Source: Zhongshania aquatica (GTDB lineage: Bacteria > Pseudomonadota > Gammaproteobacteria > Pseudomonadales > Spongiibacteraceae). From it: a stretch of 64,000 bases of DNA. The stretch spans positions 226,662 to 290,661 of the forward strand of contig NZ_JANZNQ010000004.1 in assembly GCF_027257955.1 (NCBI RefSeq), read 5' to 3'. The notes below the pieces were generated by a model. The model was not told the origin of the DNA, searched no databases, and saw only the letters and a program-made list of their open reading frames with translations. The translations under genes and the position numbers were made by a program. Numbering within the stretch: the stretch's first letter is position 1; every line of letters starts with the position of its first letter. This document shows positions 18,209-27,113 of this stretch, piece by piece.

Positions 18209-18242
18209 TGCTAAAAATGCAGCATGTGCTAAAAATTTAGCA
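18209..18242. promoter_or_regulatory. Tandem candidate BlaI operators
   Basis: TGCTAAAAATTTAGCA (18227-18242) is a perfect TGCTAAA-AA-TTTAGCA dyad. TGCTAAAAATGCAGCA (18209-18224) is an imperfect copy starting 18 bp away. Both lie within 52 bp upstream of the repressor start, where an autoregulatory BlaI site is expected. Confidence 0.65.
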
Positions 18243-18595
18243 TTAACTGAAAATAAGTCAAGCAGAAGTATTTAATTGCTAGGTCGGTGGCGAGGCTGCT
18301 TAGGCAAACGCAGATACTCTGCACCGTATTTGCTACTTAGCTAGCAAGAGGGTATTGGTGGATAGCGAGGCCTTGTGAATCATATATCAAAGGCTTGATC
18401 CAAATGGCCCCAGAAGACCCTTAGCACATCGAGGAATCGCTCCGTAGTAGGTGTAATTACTGGTGCGCATTGTGCAGATAAATGAGACGTAGTTCCTAAG
18501 ATGGTGAATTCAAAGAGATTATGATTTCTAGCGCCAATAATTCATTACGTTAGATTTTTTTCGCTAAACCGCGACACACTCTTTGAAGCCAGTAT
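18243..18595. other. Intergenic region between blaI and the M60 lipoprotein
   Basis: About 350 bp separate divergent genes. I see promoter space for both but no clear element beyond the BlaI sites. An open minus-strand frame of about 57 codons without a start codon (near 18375-18545) was judged to be chance. Confidence 0.35.
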
Positions 18596-21577
18596 ATGAC
18601 GAATGTTACCCGCGCTTACCTGTTTATGATTTTGCTCACCCTTGTTGCCTGCGGAGGGGGCGGCTCCGGCGGCAGTACCGATGATCAAGGCGCACCGCCG
18701 GATCGTGACAATGATGGTATTTATGACTCGGTGGATAACTGTCCTGATGTCATCAACCCCTCGCAACAGGACGGTAATGCCAATGGAATAGGCGATGCTT
18801 GCGAGGGCGAAGCTCCGTTGGAAACCGTATTACGGACAGGGGACGTTTTTGCCGTCGCGGGCTACGATCCCAAGGCCGATTTGATCAATACCGCCATTGC
18901 TGAAAATAGTGCGCTTGAGGAACGTGCGGCAGATCTGGTCTCTGGCGTGTTTGGTAGTGGCGCCATTTCTTATCAGATTCCAAACCGCACAAGCTATGTG
19001 TCAGCGCCGAGCTACCGTCGCAAGGCGAATGGTCAGATTCCCCTGCTCTTGCAGAATGGAGGGCGCATACAGGCAATGGCGGGCGTCTATAAGCAACAGC
19101 ATGCGCGCTATAGCTTGTTTGGTAGCAATCCCCCCTTACTGTTCAGTCAGGGTCTCAACCAGAGTTTTGAATCAGCATTTCGTCGGCTAGTTGCTTGGCT
19201 ATTGGGTGATACCGCGGGTGACGAATCGTCCTTGCAGTCATCGCTTACCGTGTTGGTAGCGCGAACTCAAAATACGGCTGTGATTCAAGCCTGGTTCCAG
19301 GCTGCCTTGCCCAATTCTAGTGTCAACACGTGCAGTAAAACCGCGGAGCTTAATACCTGTACCAGTGGTGTTGATTTGATTGTGTTGGGTAAGAATGGCG
19401 CGGAAGAAACGCTAGACAGCGATGTGTTGGCGTTAAAGCAGCAGCTGCAAGCGGGAGTGCCTGTGTTGTATTTGCATACCGGACAGGAACATGCGACTTC
19501 TGCTTCTAAAGCTTATTCAGCCATTTTTGGGGCTGACTTGCCGGGCCCTGGAAATTATTTTCTCAGCGAAGCGAACCGGAATAGCGAGTGGAATAATGCG
19601 GGGGAGTTAATCGCGGCACTTCAGGCCGATAGCGTGGGGATCAACGCCGTACTTGCCCATGTGTTAAATGGAGACTTCTCCTTTGATCTGGCGGCAGGAT
19701 TGTCGGGCGATACGGTAGATACGTCATCCGTCTCTGGCTTTGAGGATAACTTTGATCGGGGTGCATCGGCCCTGCGCACACTGATGCGGGCGATGGACAG
19801 TGATAAAGTCCGCATTTTTGATGAGGCCTTGGCGGATTACCGCCGGGAGCGTGCTTACGCCCTGTTGGGTGATCGTTTGCGTCAAGATGTTGTGTTTCCA
19901 ATGGATATCCTCGAAGCCGACCAGAATGATTTTTTCAGCAGTTACCTGGCCGATCATCTGGTTTATAACGAGCGTGATATTTCGGCTAGGCAACCGGACA
20001 GGGGATTTCAGGGCTCCAGCGATTACCTACAAGTGACGCCCAAGAATTATAGCGTCAGCATTCCAACGCGGTTTTACGGCCGCAAACCAACCGGGGCCTA
20101 CGTGTTACCTGGGCAGGCGTTTTCGGTCACGCGCACAGATAATAACAGTGATATTTCGGTGACGCTGTTCTGGAATATACAGTTTCCTGGCGCGGTATAT
20201 GCGTTCCGCACCAGCGATTCGCGGGATCATTACAATATGCCCAAATACCTGCAGTCGGTATTCTATGAGCTGTCGCCAGGAGAAACATTGAATTTGAGTT
20301 CCTCCTACGGTGGGGTGGTTCACATCACTCACTCGAAAGTGGACCCAGCCGATCGCACTATTGACCTGAGCTTTGCCAATATCGGAACCCATCCCTTCTA
20401 TAACGGCCCGGACACCGCCACGGATTTTTACGCGGGGATGGCCTCGGGTGATTATGAATGGGCAGAGATAGTGACCCCGGAGACTTATGTGACATCGCCC
20501 TTGGCGCCATTACAAGACAGCCTCGATCAACTGACTGATCGCATGGGCTGGGATGTCGATGACGTGGCGAGAGTCGCAAGCGACTATTACTACAATGAGA
20601 TGTTTCGCCTGAGTGGCTATATCGGATTTGATATACCCCAGCGCTCTACCGCGATCGCGAATTTCTGCGCCAGCAAAGGTTGGGAGTGTGGTAATAGTGA
20701 TATTCACGGTGTGGCGGGCAGTGTAGAAGGGAATATTCGGCAATACATTACCAACTGTGGCAGCTTTGGTGGGTGTAGTAATCAGCCCGTGACCTATACC
20801 TGGTCCTGGGATCCCCTGGGAGCAGGCCCAGTACATGAGCGCGGACATCACCTAGAGGGGAATAGTGGGGCGGACTATCACCGCTTTTCGCCACTGGATA
20901 ATCACCAGCTCACCAATACTTGGCGGGCAGCGCTACCGTATTTTTACTACCGCGATACCGGCGGCGCCTCGGGTGGGAATATCGGCGCATGTGGTGTAGA
21001 GCGCAACGAGCATAGGACTAACGGGCGACGCTATGACTTCCTGCAGGCGGCCCAAAACTCGGGTGATCCTGTCACCTATATGAATGACAATGTCTGGTCG
21101 ACCGGCGAGGCCAGCGCGATGAACCGCGCTATCATTACCCAGCTTGCAGCGCACGCAGCGGATCAGGGTGGCTTCGCCGAAGGTTGGGATTACTTCCCGC
21201 TGGTGTTAACAATGGCTAGGGAGTTCAAAACCAAACTCGATGAAGGCGAAGCCGCCTTTAACGCGGTGAAAGCAAAATACGGTTTTGGCCTCTACAGTCA
21301 CGCAGAAGCCCAAGACCTTGTCAGTAGCCGCGATGGGAGGCGTTCCTGGTTTCTGATTGCCTATTCCCTGATTACCGGAAAAGATCAGCGCAATTACTTC
21401 ACAATGTTGGGCTGGGACTATACCGCCAAGGCGGCGTCACAAGTACAGGCGTTGCTGCTGTTGCCCGCCGCGAAGCAGTTCTATGCCTTTGACGATGTCT
21501 GCAGTATTGCCAATGCAGTCGCGGTGCCGGTAGACGGTGTCAGTACCTGGCCAGTGACGCGACCTACTGTATATTAA
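18596..21577 (+). CDS. ImpA-like M60-type lipoprotein metalloprotease
   Basis: The product is a 993-residue lipoprotein with the signal TRAYLFMILLTLVAC (Cys19). A thrombospondin-type-3 calcium repeat (DRDNDGIYDSVDNCPD) covers about residues 38-70. A middle region, LIVLGKNGAEETLDSD and VPVLYLHTGQEHA, resembles the ImpA N-terminal domain. The zinc motif H747-E-R-G-H751 is followed by a His-rich segment. The family contains ImpA of Pseudomonas and AcfD/SslE-like mucinases, which cut O-glycosylated proteins at the cell surface. It stands alone with its own promoter region. The glycoprotein target is unknown. Confidence 0.82.
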   Translation: MTNVTRAYLFMILLTLVACGGGGSGGSTDDQGAPPDRDNDGIYDSVDNCPDVINPSQQDGNANGIGDACEGEAPLETVLRTGDVFAVAGYDPKADLINTAIAENSALEERAADLVSGVFGSGAISYQIPNRTSYVSAPSYRRKANGQIPLLLQNGGRIQAMAGVYKQQHARYSLFGSNPPLLFSQGLNQSFESAFRRLVAWLLGDTAGDESSLQSSLTVLVARTQNTAVIQAWFQAALPNSSVNTCSKTAELNTCTSGVDLIVLGKNGAEETLDSDVLALKQQLQAGVPVLYLHTGQEHATSASKAYSAIFGADLPGPGNYFLSEANRNSEWNNAGELIAALQADSVGINAVLAHVLNGDFSFDLAAGLSGDTVDTSSVSGFEDNFDRGASALRTLMRAMDSDKVRIFDEALADYRRERAYALLGDRLRQDVVFPMDILEADQNDFFSSYLADHLVYNERDISARQPDRGFQGSSDYLQVTPKNYSVSIPTRFYGRKPTGAYVLPGQAFSVTRTDNNSDISVTLFWNIQFPGAVYAFRTSDSRDHYNMPKYLQSVFYELSPGETLNLSSSYGGVVHITHSKVDPADRTIDLSFANIGTHPFYNGPDTATDFYAGMASGDYEWAEIVTPETYVTSPLAPLQDSLDQLTDRMGWDVDDVARVASDYYYNEMFRLSGYIGFDIPQRSTAIANFCASKGWECGNSDIHGVAGSVEGNIRQYITNCGSFGGCSNQPVTYTWSWDPLGAGPVHERGHHLEGNSGADYHRFSPLDNHQLTNTWRAALPYFYYRDTGGASGGNIGACGVERNEHRTNGRRYDFLQAAQNSGDPVTYMNDNVWSTGEASAMNRAIITQLAAHAADQGGFAEGWDYFPLVLTMAREFKTKLDEGEAAFNAVKAKYGFGLYSHAEAQDLVSSRDGRRSWFLIAYSLITGKDQRNYFTMLGWDYTAKAASQVQALLLLPAAKQFYAFDDVCSIANAVAVPVDGVSTWPVTRPTVY

Positions 21578-21807
21578 GATTTGTGGCGTGGTCGCGGGTG
21601 AGGGCGAGCAGTGGTCTTTTGCGGTGTAGATTTACATCCCATTGGTTTGACTCCATTAGTTGTTACTTGCTAACTGCGACTATCATATATTTTGCGCCTC
21701 CTCGATTTGGCGTTGCTATGAGTGTTATAGCTAAATATTGCAGCCTGAAATGAGGCTGAAAGCCTAATTCTCTGTATAAAATCCAATTGAAGATTTTTGG
21801 TCGTTTG

Positions 21808-22875
21808 ATGAATAAATTAAGAATTCTTGCAGGGCAAACCGCATTTGATCATATCCGGCAGCACGGCCTTCAACAGTCAGATGTCAGCGCCATTTTCGGT
21901 GCATCGGGCGCAGCTAAGTGGTTGGCGATATACGGATTAGATCGGGCGATATTTTCTGAATGGCTGACCGATATTGATCACCCCATTGATCTTTTTGGCA
22001 CCTCTATCGGTGCCTTTAAACTCGCGGCGGCCTGTCGCCGTGATTCGGCGGCAGCCTTGGACATACTGGCCAATGCCTATATAGAGCAATCTTATCCACA
22101 CGGTATTACGGCTGACTACATCGACAAGGAAACAAAAAAGATACTCGACCTTGTGCTGGGCGGAGGCGGTAGTGAAGAGATACTCTCCCACCCTCAATTT
22201 CGATATCACTGCGGCACGGTATTGGCGCGTGGTTTACTGGGTAGGGATGCTGTTTCTAGCCAGAAAATCGCGATGGTAAAGGCCTTCTTGCTAAGCGGTT
22301 TGGGCCGCAATGCCAATGTTAGAGCGATGGAGCGCGTCATTTTTTCCGATGTCAGGGCCAACGGCGCAGTGCGAGCGTCGGACCGGTATGTGACGCACTA
22401 TGCCCAGCTGTCACCACAAAACCTGCACAGAGCGGTACAGGCATCGGGGTCGATTCCGGTGATTATGTCCGGTGTTAGCGACATAGCCGGTGGCCCTTCG
22501 GGGACTCATCGAGATGGTGGTTTGTTGGACTACCACCCGCTGCCGGGAAGTTTATGGCAGGGCGGGGGCATTGTGCTGTATCCGCATTTTTACACCGAAG
22601 CGATAGCGGGCTGGTTTGATAAATACTTCTCGTGGCGAAAAACGCCCGCTTCACAGTTAGATAAGGCTGTATTGCTAGCACCTTCAGAGGAATTCCTGGC
22701 ATCCACTGAGTTGGGGCGCATTCCGGATCGTAGAGATTTTTTGCGCATGCAACATGATGATGCCAAGCGTAAACGGCTTTGGCAGGATTCAGCGACGCGC
22801 AGCCTGGAGTTGGGTGAGGAATTTTTACAGCTGGTTCAATCTGGCGATATTGCAGAGAGGGTAGAATTAATCTAA
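21808..22875 (+). CDS. Patatin-like phospholipase
   Basis: The 355-residue protein shows the patatin architecture: oxyanion loop FGASGAAKWL, nucleophile GTSIG (Ser66) and the DGG triplet with the dyad aspartate (D236, in THRDGGLLDY). It would hydrolyse acyl esters of phospholipids. No signal peptide is visible. A TTG seven codons upstream extends the frame, but the ATG at 21808 is more likely. It faces a thioesterase gene convergently, with a hairpin between. Confidence 0.85.
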   Translation: MNKLRILAGQTAFDHIRQHGLQQSDVSAIFGASGAAKWLAIYGLDRAIFSEWLTDIDHPIDLFGTSIGAFKLAAACRRDSAAALDILANAYIEQSYPHGITADYIDKETKKILDLVLGGGGSEEILSHPQFRYHCGTVLARGLLGRDAVSSQKIAMVKAFLLSGLGRNANVRAMERVIFSDVRANGAVRASDRYVTHYAQLSPQNLHRAVQASGSIPVIMSGVSDIAGGPSGTHRDGGLLDYHPLPGSLWQGGGIVLYPHFYTEAIAGWFDKYFSWRKTPASQLDKAVLLAPSEEFLASTELGRIPDRRDFLRMQHDDAKRKRLWQDSATRSLELGEEFLQLVQSGDIAERVELI

Positions 22876-22886
22876 GCATGCCAAGA

Positions 22887-22904
22887 CTTAGCGTTGCCGC
22901 TAAG
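22887..22904. terminator. Bidirectional hairpin between convergent genes
   Basis: CTTAGCG-ttgc-CGCTAAG gives a 7-bp stem within the 47 bp between the convergent patatin and thioesterase genes. T runs are absent, so termination is inferred from position. Confidence 0.4.
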
Positions 22905-22922
22905 CATTGACCGCCGTCGAGG

Positions 22923-23327
22923 CTATTTCGCTAACATTTTTAGTGTAGCGGTTGCGCAGAGCACCGTTCTATCCTCTACCGTTAGTGTGGCCCGGACAAA
23001 GGCCAGTTTGCGAGTGCGGTGAATGAGTTCACCGTGGCCGGTGAGTAACTCGCCAGCGTTTGCGGGGCCAATAAACTGATTGTCACAGGTCACGGTTACG
23101 CAGCCTTCCTCTGTCGATTCCAAGCCCGCCAGGCACAGAGTGTAATCGACGAACGCCATCAATACCCCGCCATGAACAATGCCGAACATATTGCAGTGCT
23201 TTTCCTGCAATTGCAGGGCGGTTTCTGACTTTGGCGCCATCGACTTGTAGAAAAAAGGACCGATATTGTCTTCGGCAGGATCTCCCGCCCAATGTTTGTA
23301 GCCTTCAGGGATCGAAGTCCATTGCAT
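22923..23327 (-). CDS. PaaI-type hotdog thioesterase
   Basis: The 134-residue single-hotdog protein has the PaaI signature HCNMFGIVHGGVLMAFVDYTL, in which the HGG turn and the following Asp form the active site. It should cleave an acyl-CoA, probably aromatic or medium-chain. It is monocistronic. Upstream of its start the sequence becomes gene-poor and repeat-bearing. Confidence 0.88.
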   Translation of the reverse strand: MQWTSIPEGYKHWAGDPAEDNIGPFFYKSMAPKSETALQLQEKHCNMFGIVHGGVLMAFVDYTLCLAGLESTEEGCVTVTCDNQFIGPANAGELLTGHGELIHRTRKLAFVRATLTVEDRTVLCATATLKMLAK

Positions 23328-23443
23328 TTGTCATGCTCCTGTCAATTCGAGTAGAACGTTTAATGGGTGAGTCGGCGTTACTAGGTAGATCAGTATGGGC
23401 AACTGATATTACGTAGCTGTCAATCGCAAGGTCAACAGGAGGG

Positions 23444-23502
23444 ATTTTACTCTGACCCCAATTTTTGCAACTTCCAAGGAAGTTTTGCACCTAGAGTAAA
23501 AA
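23444..23502. repeat. Imperfect palindrome carrying a CTGACCCC motif
   Basis: TTTTACTCT at 23445-23453 pairs with AGAGTAAAA at 23493-23501, and an inner stem TGCAACTTCC/GGAAGTTTTGCA lies between, giving a large hairpin. The adjacent CTGACCCCA is also found at about 31055 and 31187. The form is that of a REP-like or MITE-like unit. Confidence 0.5.
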
Positions 23503-23530
23503 GATCTTCCATGATAGTGGATTTAGCCAT
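23447..23530 (-). pseudogene. N-terminal remnant of a restriction-endonuclease-like gene
   Basis: After a good ribosome site (AAGGAA) a minus-strand ATG at 23530 opens a frame reading MAKSTIMEDLFTLGAKLPWK and stopping after 27 codons inside the CTGACCCC repeat. From memory, the N-terminus with a LPWW-type ending is like that of small membrane-linked Mrr-type restriction endonucleases, whose following helices would be deleted here. The rest of the gene is absent. The family call rests on about 20 residues. Confidence 0.4.
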
Positions 23531-23783
23531 CGCCGGTTCCTTAGCGGCTAGTGTTATAGATGTAGTTTGCGGTATGCCCTAGGTTACAGCAAGTCGGAAT
23601 TGCGTGAACTTTCGTTGGGGTTTGAAAGATCCTGTCTTGGTGCCGACGTGCGTTTAGGCCCTTCCATAGTCTGATTCGATATTTGATTTTGGATTTAAAT
23701 TATAAGTTAAAGGCCAGACTCTTATGGATAGCTATAAATTAGCGAAATATCCTTACCTATTGCCTTATGTAAAGCTTGTGTTA
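23531..23783. other. Repeat-bearing region upstream of vapBC
   Basis: No gene was recognised. Positions 23665-23721 contain a sequence nearly identical to 30844-30902 (repeat family with CATAGTCTGATT...GATATTTGATTTTGG). Weaker similarity may extend about 80 bp further upstream in both copies (GCAAGTCGG). Confidence 0.45.
23665..23721 (+). repeat. Dispersed repeat, copy A
   Basis: This 57-bp segment matches 30844-30902 along its full length with few mismatches (shared core GATATTTGATTTTGGATT), and more loosely 31097-31140. Each copy lies beside accessory or decayed genes. Confidence 0.7.
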
Positions 23784-23809
23784 TCTTTACTATATGTAAA
23801 ATGTAAAGA
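23784..23809. promoter_or_regulatory. Candidate VapBC operator
   Basis: TCTTTAC-N12-GTAAAGA is a dyad ending 10 bp before the vapB start, with an inner TTTAC-TATAT-GTAAA symmetry. Type II antitoxins repress their own promoter through such sites, so autoregulation is likely. Confidence 0.55.
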
Positions 23810-23819
23810 GATTTGTGGC

Positions 23820-24035
23820 ATGCCAAAAATCAGCGCAAAAGGGCAAATTACTTTGCCCGCAAGTCAAAGAGAAGCTATCGGTGTGAGGCCTGGTGATGAA
23901 ATCGAAACCTTCGTCGTAGATGATCAGATCAATATCGTTAAGAAGGTTGCTGGAGCCGCAAGGGGGGTGTTGAAAAACGTCAAAGCAAAGGTCTCGATAA
24001 GCGATGAGCAATCAATGGAGTCTTTCTTGTCGTGA
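23820..24035 (+). CDS. vapB: VapB-type AbrB-fold antitoxin
   Basis: The 71-residue protein starts PKISAKGQITLPASQREAIG and continues VRPGDEIETFVVDDQ, the swapped-hairpin AbrB/MazE DNA-binding fold. The rest forms the toxin-neutralising tail. The ATG at 23820 is chosen over an upstream ATG at 23724, because the extra N-terminus is unlike the family and would cover the operator. It overlaps the toxin start by four bases (GTGA). Confidence 0.88.
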   Translation: MPKISAKGQITLPASQREAIGVRPGDEIETFVVDDQINIVKKVAGAARGVLKNVKAKVSISDEQSMESFLS

Positions 24036-24442
24036 TCGCCATTGATACCAATGTGTTGTTGCGGTACTTGCTCGAAGATGATCCTGTTCAATCGGCCAAA
24101 GCCGCCAAGTTGATTGGCGGTAGTCGCACAGTGCTTGTCACCGACGTGGTTTTAGTTGAAACGATATGGACGCTGAGAGGCAGGAAATATCAACTGGACA
24201 AGTCAGAACTGATTAAGGTGATCAAAGCACTCTTTCAAGAGCCCAATATTCGATTTGAAGATGGGCAGGCGACTTGGGCTGCTCTCGATCAGTATCGTAA
24301 ATCTAGTGGCGCAGACTTTGCGGATGCGCTTATTGTAAACAAGACGAAGTTGATTGCCAGTAAACTAGGCGAATCATTCGAAGGGGTTTATACCTTCGAT
24401 AAAGCTGCACAGAAATTGCCGGGAGCAAAAGAGCCCAAATAG
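24032..24442 (+). CDS. vapC: VapC-type PIN-domain toxin
   Basis: The 136-residue PIN ribonuclease has the acidic site residues in MIAIDTNVLLRYL (D5), VVLVETIWTL (E43) and GADFADALI (D95, D98), with a final TFDKAA motif. It should cleave tRNA or rRNA in a Mg-dependent way when free of VapB. It starts with GTG within the vapB stop, a normal coupled arrangement. All four acidic positions are present, so the pair looks functional. Confidence 0.9.
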   Translation: MIAIDTNVLLRYLLEDDPVQSAKAAKLIGGSRTVLVTDVVLVETIWTLRGRKYQLDKSELIKVIKALFQEPNIRFEDGQATWAALDQYRKSSGADFADALIVNKTKLIASKLGESFEGVYTFDKAAQKLPGAKEPK

Positions 24443-24611
24443 GTGGAAAGCGAAATGCGCAGGGGGAATACATCGCGAAGTTGATGGCAAAACGAATGTG
24501 ACCATCCTCGACTATGCTGATTTTGCCCTGCCGATGCTTCAGCGCATGTTCAAAAAAACGGAAAAAAGCTACAAGGCGATGGGTTATAAAATCTCATATT
24601 CTGGTAGCTAG
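24441..24611 (+). pseudogene. C-terminal remnant of a DEAD/DEAH-type helicase
   Basis: Directly after vapC an open frame without a start reads WKAKCAGGIHREVDGKTNVT and LDYADFALPMLQRMFKK, ending SYKAMGYKISYSGS. This corresponds to motif VI (usually QYAGRLHR) and the conserved YDYVD..vP.L..M...R...Y...GY tail of COG1061-type helicases. The arginine-finger region is altered (AGGIHR for AGRLHR). Everything upstream of motif VI is missing, so vapBC or the preceding repeats replaced it. Confidence 0.65.
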
Positions 24612-24638
24612 AACAAAATTATTTGTGTACCCACGGAC

Positions 24639-26066
24639 TTAAGATAATATTTTTCCTAAGAGCCGTATAGCCGGTTCTAGCATTGTTTCCCATGGTAATG
24701 CACAGTTGATTCTAAAATAATTTTTAAATCGTTGGTCGCTTGAGAATAGAAATCCGGGAGCGATACTTATTTTGTGTTCCAGCGCATTTTTGTAAAGCAC
24801 TGTGGTGTCGAATTTTTCGGGTAGTTGAATCCATAGAACAAACCCGCCTCTGGGTTGAGAGGTTCTGGTTCCGTCAGGAAAGTTTGATTTTATAAGGTCG
24901 ATACATTGACTTATATTTGCTGCGTAGTGCCGACGTATTTTGCGTATATGCTTGTCCATGTTGCCGTTGCGTAGATACTCGTCAAGCATCATTTGGTTGA
25001 GGCTTGAGCTTGCAATATTCTGAGTAAATTTAAGGTAGCTCGCTTTTTCTATATATCGTCCCGGTGATAGCCATCCGACCCGTAAACCGGGCGATACCGA
25101 TTTGGAGAATGAGTTGCAATAGAGTACTTCGCCGGTGGTGTCAAAACTTTTATATGGGCTTGGTCGATGCCCGTCGAAGGCTAGATCTCCGTAGATGTCA
25201 TCCTCTACCAGTGGAACATTATGTTTCTGAAGCAGCGATAAGAGATGTTGCTTTTCGTCAGTGCTTGGGCAGCTGCCAAGTGGGTTGCTAAAGTTACTAA
25301 CGACGATACAGGCCTTAACGTCCCATTTTTGGCAGGCGTCATTTACTTTCTTTAAATCAATACCAGATTCTGGGTGGCAGGGGATTTCTATGGCCCGCAG
25401 GCCTAAGGTATCGACCGCTTGTAATAGGCCGTAGTAGGTTGGCGATTCCAATAAAACGACGTCGCCGGGGTCAGCTACACATTTTAGCGCGATACTCAAT
25501 GACTCGTGGCAGCCGTTGGTAATTAGCACGTCTGATGCATCCACGTCACAGCCGTATCCCGTCATTCGGTGGGCTAAGGCTTGGCATAGCGATGGCAGTC
25601 CCGGTGGTACTTCGTATCTTAGTAATCCGTTGGCTTGTGTTCTGGCAACTTTAGCCGCAATGCGATGTAGGGCTTGCGCTGGGAAATAGCTTTCGTGAGG
25701 GAGGGCTGCGCCTAGTTGAATGAGCTTCTTGCTACCAGTGGACTGAATTAAATCTAATGCTAGTCGTTGACGTTGGATGAGTGTTGGCTTTAGCGACGTT
25801 TTGGGTTGGCTTTTTACGAGTTCTTGCGCGGGAGTGCTTCGCCATTTTACAAAAAATCCCGAGCGTGGCACGGCCTCTATTAAACCTTGGTTTTCTAGTA
25901 GCTTCTGTGCCTGAAGAATCGTATTCACACTCACATTGTAGTGTTCCGCTAGTAAGCGAGTTCCTGGGATTTTTTCATTTGCTTTGTAATGCCCAGATTG
26001 AATGAGCTTCATGAGCTGTTCGGCAACTTCCTCGTAGCGGTGTAGTTGCGGTGTTGTGATCGCCAC
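24639..26066 (-). CDS. MocR-type GntR/aminotransferase regulator
   Basis: The 475-residue protein has a GntR winged helix (QLMKLIQSGHYKANEKIPGT, VNTILQAQKLLENQG; residues 10-75) fused to a fold-type I aminotransferase with the PLP lysine in NSFSKSVSPGLRVGWL (K322). MocR proteins use PLP or an external aldimine as effector. It is divergent from an aminotransferase-led operon, which it probably controls. The start is GTG at 26066. Direct repeats TATCTGT(G/A)CCC lie immediately upstream. Confidence 0.9.
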   Translation of the reverse strand: MAITTPQLHRYEEVAEQLMKLIQSGHYKANEKIPGTRLLAEHYNVSVNTILQAQKLLENQGLIEAVPRSGFFVKWRSTPAQELVKSQPKTSLKPTLIQRQRLALDLIQSTGSKKLIQLGAALPHESYFPAQALHRIAAKVARTQANGLLRYEVPPGLPSLCQALAHRMTGYGCDVDASDVLITNGCHESLSIALKCVADPGDVVLLESPTYYGLLQAVDTLGLRAIEIPCHPESGIDLKKVNDACQKWDVKACIVVSNFSNPLGSCPSTDEKQHLLSLLQKHNVPLVEDDIYGDLAFDGHRPSPYKSFDTTGEVLYCNSFSKSVSPGLRVGWLSPGRYIEKASYLKFTQNIASSSLNQMMLDEYLRNGNMDKHIRKIRRHYAANISQCIDLIKSNFPDGTRTSQPRGGFVLWIQLPEKFDTTVLYKNALEHKISIAPGFLFSSDQRFKNYFRINCALPWETMLEPAIRLLGKILS

Positions 26067-26139
26067 TATCTGTGCCCCTAAAATATGTACTTAACTGTAT
26101 CTGTACCCATTTCGTTATCAGATTACACTGCCTGTATCT
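26067..26139. promoter_or_regulatory. Direct repeats in MocR divergent promoter
   Basis: TATCTGTGCCC (26067-26077) and TATCTGTACCC (26098-26108) are 31 bp apart, and CTGTATCT occurs at 26095-26102 and 26132-26139. Repeats spaced by whole helical turns between a mocR gene and its divergent target are typical binding sites of such regulators. Confidence 0.5.
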
Positions 26140-26204
26140 AAGCGGCAATAGCTGCGCGTCTGTTGATTATCGTCAGCACAACAAATTAATCGAGGTAGAA
26201 GTAA

Positions 26205-27113
26205 ATGCATCACGCCCACACAGTTACAGCCAAACAAGTTAAGCCACTTTGTTGGAAAAATGGCGCAGTGGTTGGTGCTGAGCATGCAGTGGTGCCGATA
26301 TACGATCATGGTCTTCTTTACGGCGATGGATGTTTTGAGGGTTTGCGATTTTATGGCGGACAGCCTTTTCGCCTAGGCCGACATTTGTCGCGTTTACGTC
26401 GGTCGCTTAGCGCGCTGGATATTCAAATTTCTTATAGTGACGATGAGTTACAGGCTGGAATAGCCGAGTGTATTGAGCAATCAAATATGCCTGACGGTTA
26501 CCTGCGGTTATTGGTTACGCGTGGTGAAGGCGATATGGGATTAAATCCCCGACATTGCGTTAGTCCTAACGTTTTCATAATTCCGGCGTCTTTGTCATTG
26601 GTTAGTGACGATACTCGGCAACGAGGCGTTAGCTTGATTACCAGTAGTGTTAAGCGAGCGGTTGGCACAGGTCTCGACTCCAGAGTGAAATCCTTGAATT
26701 ATTTGCATTCTATTCTTGCGCGGGCAGAGGCAAATGCCGCCGGCGTTGATGAGGCGATTCTGCTCAATCAATTTGGTTTTGTCGCGGAGTGCAGTGCTGA
26801 GAATATTTTCATTGTGTCGGGTGGCAATTTGCTTACGCCACCTATTACGGATGGTGCATTAGAAGGAATAAGCCGTGAAATTATTCTATCCCTAGCTGCA
26901 GATAAGCAGATCCCGCACCGCGAACAGTCTCTGACAACTTACGATCTGTACAATGCTGATGAATGCTTTATTTGCGGAAGTGGTGCGAGGCTTATTCCTG
27001 TACGACAGATTGACGGCCGGATAATTGCCCAATGCCCAGGTGCGTATTATCAGAGCATGTTGGCGGGATATCAGGCGTTGATTAAAGCAGAGTGCTTTGT
27101 GGAGAGGGTATGA
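26205..27113 (+). CDS. Class IV (branched-chain type) aminotransferase
   Basis: The 302-residue fold-type IV PLP enzyme has the N-terminal DHGLLYGDGCFEGLRFY and the lysine in RVKSLNYLHSILARAEA (K162), then DEAILLNQFGFVAECSAENIF. It resembles IlvE, D-amino acid aminotransferase and aminodeoxychorismate lyase, which cannot be separated by eye. Being next to a MocR regulator and a LysE exporter suggests a role in turnover of a particular amino acid rather than housekeeping branched-chain synthesis. Confidence 0.85.
   Translation: MHHAHTVTAKQVKPLCWKNGAVVGAEHAVVPIYDHGLLYGDGCFEGLRFYGGQPFRLGRHLSRLRRSLSALDIQISYSDDELQAGIAECIEQSNMPDGYLRLLVTRGEGDMGLNPRHCVSPNVFIIPASLSLVSDDTRQRGVSLITSSVKRAVGTGLDSRVKSLNYLHSILARAEANAAGVDEAILLNQFGFVAECSAENIFIVSGGNLLTPPITDGALEGISREIILSLAADKQIPHREQSLTTYDLYNADECFICGSGARLIPVRQIDGRIIAQCPGAYYQSMLAGYQALIKAECFVERV

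Noticed and set aside
18375..18545. Open minus-strand frame of about 57 codons ending LRVFWGHLDQAFDI
   Set aside because: No start codon, no ribosome site and no recognised family; length is within chance for this composition.
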